In this document: piece by piece, positions 5,716-7,557 of the stretch
Position numbering within the stretch: the first letter of the stretch is position 1
Layout of the letters: the number at the start of each line of letters is the position of its first letter
From: SAR202 cluster bacterium
Lineage (GTDB): Bacteria; Chloroflexota; Dehalococcoidia; SAR202; CAJWER01
Length of the DNA: 7,557 bases
Assembly: GCA_030740335.1 (NCBI GenBank)
Contig: JASLXL010000127.1
Span: 1 to 7,557 of the forward strand
Direction of reading: 5' to 3'
Notes under the pieces: model-generated
Database searches by the model: none
What the model was told of the DNA's origin: nothing
The model's input: the letters and a program-made list of their open reading frames with translations, nothing else
Position numbers and translations under genes: made by a program

Positions 5716-7470
5716 TTGTCTGACTACAGTGAACTAAAGACACAGGCAGACGAGCAGTGGAAACAGCTCGTGGCTGGCGACCGCCCTTGGATCAGGGTAG
5801 GCACAGGCCTGTGCGGCCAGGCATCAGGCGCGCTAGACGTGCTCGATGCGATCTCGGTCGAGTCCGAGCGGCTGGAAGTCGACATCATTCTAGCCGAGGT
5901 AGGCTGTCTGGGCATGTGCTACGCCGAGCCTCTGGTGGATGTGCAACTGCCTGGCGGTTCCCGGCTATTCTTCAAAAACGTCTCTCCCGACGACGTCCCT
6001 TCGATCATCGAAAGCTACGCTGGCAAGGGTGAGCTTCCCGCTATCGAACCGTTCGGCTATCTTGGCGATACCCCTATCGCCGGCATGACCGACATCATGA
6101 CCCTCCCGATGATGCAACTACAGGAACGTATCGCCCTTCGAAACGCGGGCAACATCGCCCCTGACGACATCTACCAATACATCGCCAACGGCGGCTACGC
6201 CGGCATCAACAAGGCCCTGTTCGAGATGAAACCCGAGGACGTCATCAAAGACATGATCGACTCCGGGCTGCGCGGTCGCGGAGGCGCGGGCTTCCCGACA
6301 GGGGTCAAGTGGAGCTTCATGGTCCGCTCCCCGGGTCCGCCGAAGTACATCCTCTGCAATTGCGAGGAGGGCGACCCGGGTGCCTACAACGACAAGGGCA
6401 TCCTGGAGGGCGACCCACACACCCTCCTGGAAGGCATACTTCTTGCGGGGTACGCCACGGGGGCGACCAAGGGTTTCGTGTTCATCCGACACGGCCACGA
6501 CGGCCCCATCGATCGAACCCAGAGGGCCATCGAGCAGGCTTACGAGACGGGACTGCTCGGAGAGAAAGTCCTGGGCTCCGACTTTAGCTTCGACATAGAG
6601 ATATCTCTTACCGGTGACTCCTACGTCGCAGGAGAAGAGACCGCCCTTATGGACTCTATCGAAGGCAAACGGGCCATGCCCAGGTTCAAGCCCCCGTTCC
6701 CAGCCGCATTTGGCGTCTGGGGCAAGCCAAGTACTGTAAACAACGTCAAGAGCCTCTCGTACGCCCCGCAGATAATTAGCCGGGGAGGTGCCTGGTTCAA
6801 GTCCATCGGCGCGGAAAAGTGCACCGGCACAGCAATAATTTGCCTCAATGGCAACGTAAAGTACCCTGGCATGTACGAGGTGCCGATGGGTATGGAGATG
6901 GGCCGAGTCATCGACGAGATAGGCGGCGGCGTCCCTGACGGCAAAGAGTTCAAGTTGCTCCAACTCGGCGGCCCGCTAGGCCACATCCTTGGCCCAGACA
7001 TCCTGCCAATCGGGCTAGATTTCGACGCCATGAAGGGTGTGGGTGCGATGCTAGGTTCCGGGGGCGTGATCATCTCCGACGAGGATACGTGCGCCGTCGA
7101 TCTGGCCCGAGTACTTGTGGCATTTTGCCAGTACGAGTCCTGCGGCAAGTGCTTTCCATGCAGGCTCGGCATGACCAATCTGCTTGAGTTCGTGGAACGC
7201 ATAGCGAACTACAACGGGCGGCCAGGCGACCTGGAGATGATTGATCGGGTCGGCAGCACGATGGCAGCAGGGTCGCTCTGTTTCCACGGCCAACTCGGCG
7301 TCAACCCAATCAAATCTGCTATCCAAAACTTCCCAGAGGACTTCCGCGTACACCTCGAAGAGGGTCGCTGTCCCACCGGGAGCTGTGATCGGCCGGTGCT
7401 TATTCCTCGAAACACACGGCCATACGCCGAGGACTTCCAGCCGGGAATGGTCCCGCTGACGGTAGGATAG
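5716..7470 (+). CDS. NuoF-like NADH-binding FMN/[4Fe-4S] subunit with extra N-terminal thioredoxin-like domain
   Basis: Diaphorase subunit that oxidises NADH (or reduces NAD+) through FMN. Numbered from the TTG at 5716 it has 584 residues, against about 445 for E. coli NuoF. Residues about 13-105 resemble a NuoE-like thioredoxin fold, but only C33, C64 and C68 are present, so the usual four-cysteine set is incomplete. The 51-kDa core follows: GLRGRGGAGFPTG 184-196, CNCEEGDPGAYN 214-225 and GEETAL 306-311. An SLBB domain lies at about 372-420. The N3-type [4Fe-4S] ligands are C476, C479, C482 and C522. A CPTGSC (552-557) ends the protein without the ferredoxin domain that follows it in HymB/HndC-like proteins. 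A GTG at 5623 would add 31 residues that match nothing in the family and lie within a leader hairpin, so I prefer TTG. Partners are the NuoE- and NuoG-like neighbours. Confidence 0.93.
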   Translation: MSDYSELKTQADEQWKQLVAGDRPWIRVGTGLCGQASGALDVLDAISVESERLEVDIILAEVGCLGMCYAEPLVDVQLPGGSRLFFKNVSPDDVPSIIESYAGKGELPAIEPFGYLGDTPIAGMTDIMTLPMMQLQERIALRNAGNIAPDDIYQYIANGGYAGINKALFEMKPEDVIKDMIDSGLRGRGGAGFPTGVKWSFMVRSPGPPKYILCNCEEGDPGAYNDKGILEGDPHTLLEGILLAGYATGATKGFVFIRHGHDGPIDRTQRAIEQAYETGLLGEKVLGSDFSFDIEISLTGDSYVAGEETALMDSIEGKRAMPRFKPPFPAAFGVWGKPSTVNNVKSLSYAPQIISRGGAWFKSIGAEKCTGTAIICLNGNVKYPGMYEVPMGMEMGRVIDEIGGGVPDGKEFKLLQLGGPLGHILGPDILPIGLDFDAMKGVGAMLGSGGVIISDEDTCAVDLARVLVAFCQYESCGKCFPCRLGMTNLLEFVERIANYNGRPGDLEMIDRVGSTMAAGSLCFHGQLGVNPIKSAIQNFPEDFRVHLEEGRCPTGSCDRPVLIPRNTRPYAEDFQPGMVPLTVG

Positions 7471-7500
7471 ACCAAAACCGGCTGCACAACTGGAGACCAC

Positions 7501-7557
7501 ATGGCAGATGACGTCAAGCTAACAATCGACGGGAAAGAAGTCACGGCGACCCCGGGC
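7501..7557 (+). CDS. Start of a NuoG / formate-dehydrogenase-alpha / HndD-like subunit (partial)
   Basis: Only the first 19 residues are present; the gene runs off the window. The pattern VKLTIDGKEVTATPG is the opening strand pair of a plant-type [2Fe-2S] ferredoxin domain, as found at the N-terminus of NuoG, NAD-dependent formate dehydrogenase alpha and HndD-type hydrogenase subunits. GGAG (7492-7495) lies 5 bases before the ATG, a good ribosome-binding site. It follows the NuoF-like gene by 30 bases and is surely in the same operon. Which of the three large-subunit types it is cannot be told from this fragment. Confidence 0.75.
   Translation, partial: MADDVKLTIDGKEVTATPG

Noticed and set aside
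5657..5737. 26-codon leader peptide frame before the NuoF-like gene
   Set aside because: There is no good ribosome-binding site and it lacks the runs of one amino acid that mark attenuator peptides. It is kept only as a remark in the leader entry.
6118..6963. 281-codon open frame on the - strand opposite the NuoF-like gene
   Set aside because: It lies wholly antisense to a gene with clear NuoF motifs, its translation shows no recognisable domain, and GC-rich codon bias readily opens such frames.

Overview
The window reads as one strand of a GC-rich bacterial chromosome. It has five complete genes and the start of a sixth, all on the + strand, with no mobile element, RNA gene or CRISPR array that I can support. 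The gene content suggests a Chloroflexota bacterium, perhaps of the Dehalococcoidia or SAR202 type. The pointers are a large Agl23-type (TIGR03663-like) membrane protein next to a UPF0104 flippase-like protein and an amine-oxidase-type flavoprotein, and a NuoE/NuoF/NuoG-like module with a NuoF carrying an extra N-terminal domain. Two genes probably start at TTG. The placement is inferred from recalled family distribution, not from a search.

Region 1 (1-4898) is a surface-glycan or lipid-linked-sugar block. It holds a polytopic GT39/Agl23-like protein (26-2245), a 236-bp gap rich in inverted repeats with a possible promoter, a UPF0104/LPG-synthase-TM protein (2482-3582), and an FAD oxidoreductase (3579-4898). 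The last two genes overlap by ATGA and are probably translationally coupled. A likely shared job is making, modifying or moving a polyprenol- or lipid-linked glycan at the cytoplasmic membrane. The substrate cannot be read from the sequence.

Region 2 (4899-5056) is a 158-bp boundary between the blocks. It carries a good extended -10 promoter and four copies of the 7-mer GCAGCCT in alternating orientation, two of them flanking that promoter.

Region 3 (5057-7557) is a soluble NADH-dehydrogenase (diaphorase) module: a NuoE-like [2Fe-2S] subunit, a NuoF-like FMN/[4Fe-4S] subunit with an extra N-terminal thioredoxin-like domain, and the first 19 codons of a protein that looks like a NuoG / formate-dehydrogenase-alpha / HndD-type subunit. 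Electrons would pass between NAD(H), FMN, Fe-S clusters and the large subunit, whose catalytic identity (formate dehydrogenase, hydrogenase or other) lies outside the window. The E and F genes are separated by an unusually long 170-bp leader. In it, a GC-rich hairpin, a pyrimidine-rich segment and the purine-rich ribosome-binding region of the F gene can form mutually exclusive pairings. This leader and the 7-mer array are the most unusual non-coding signals here.
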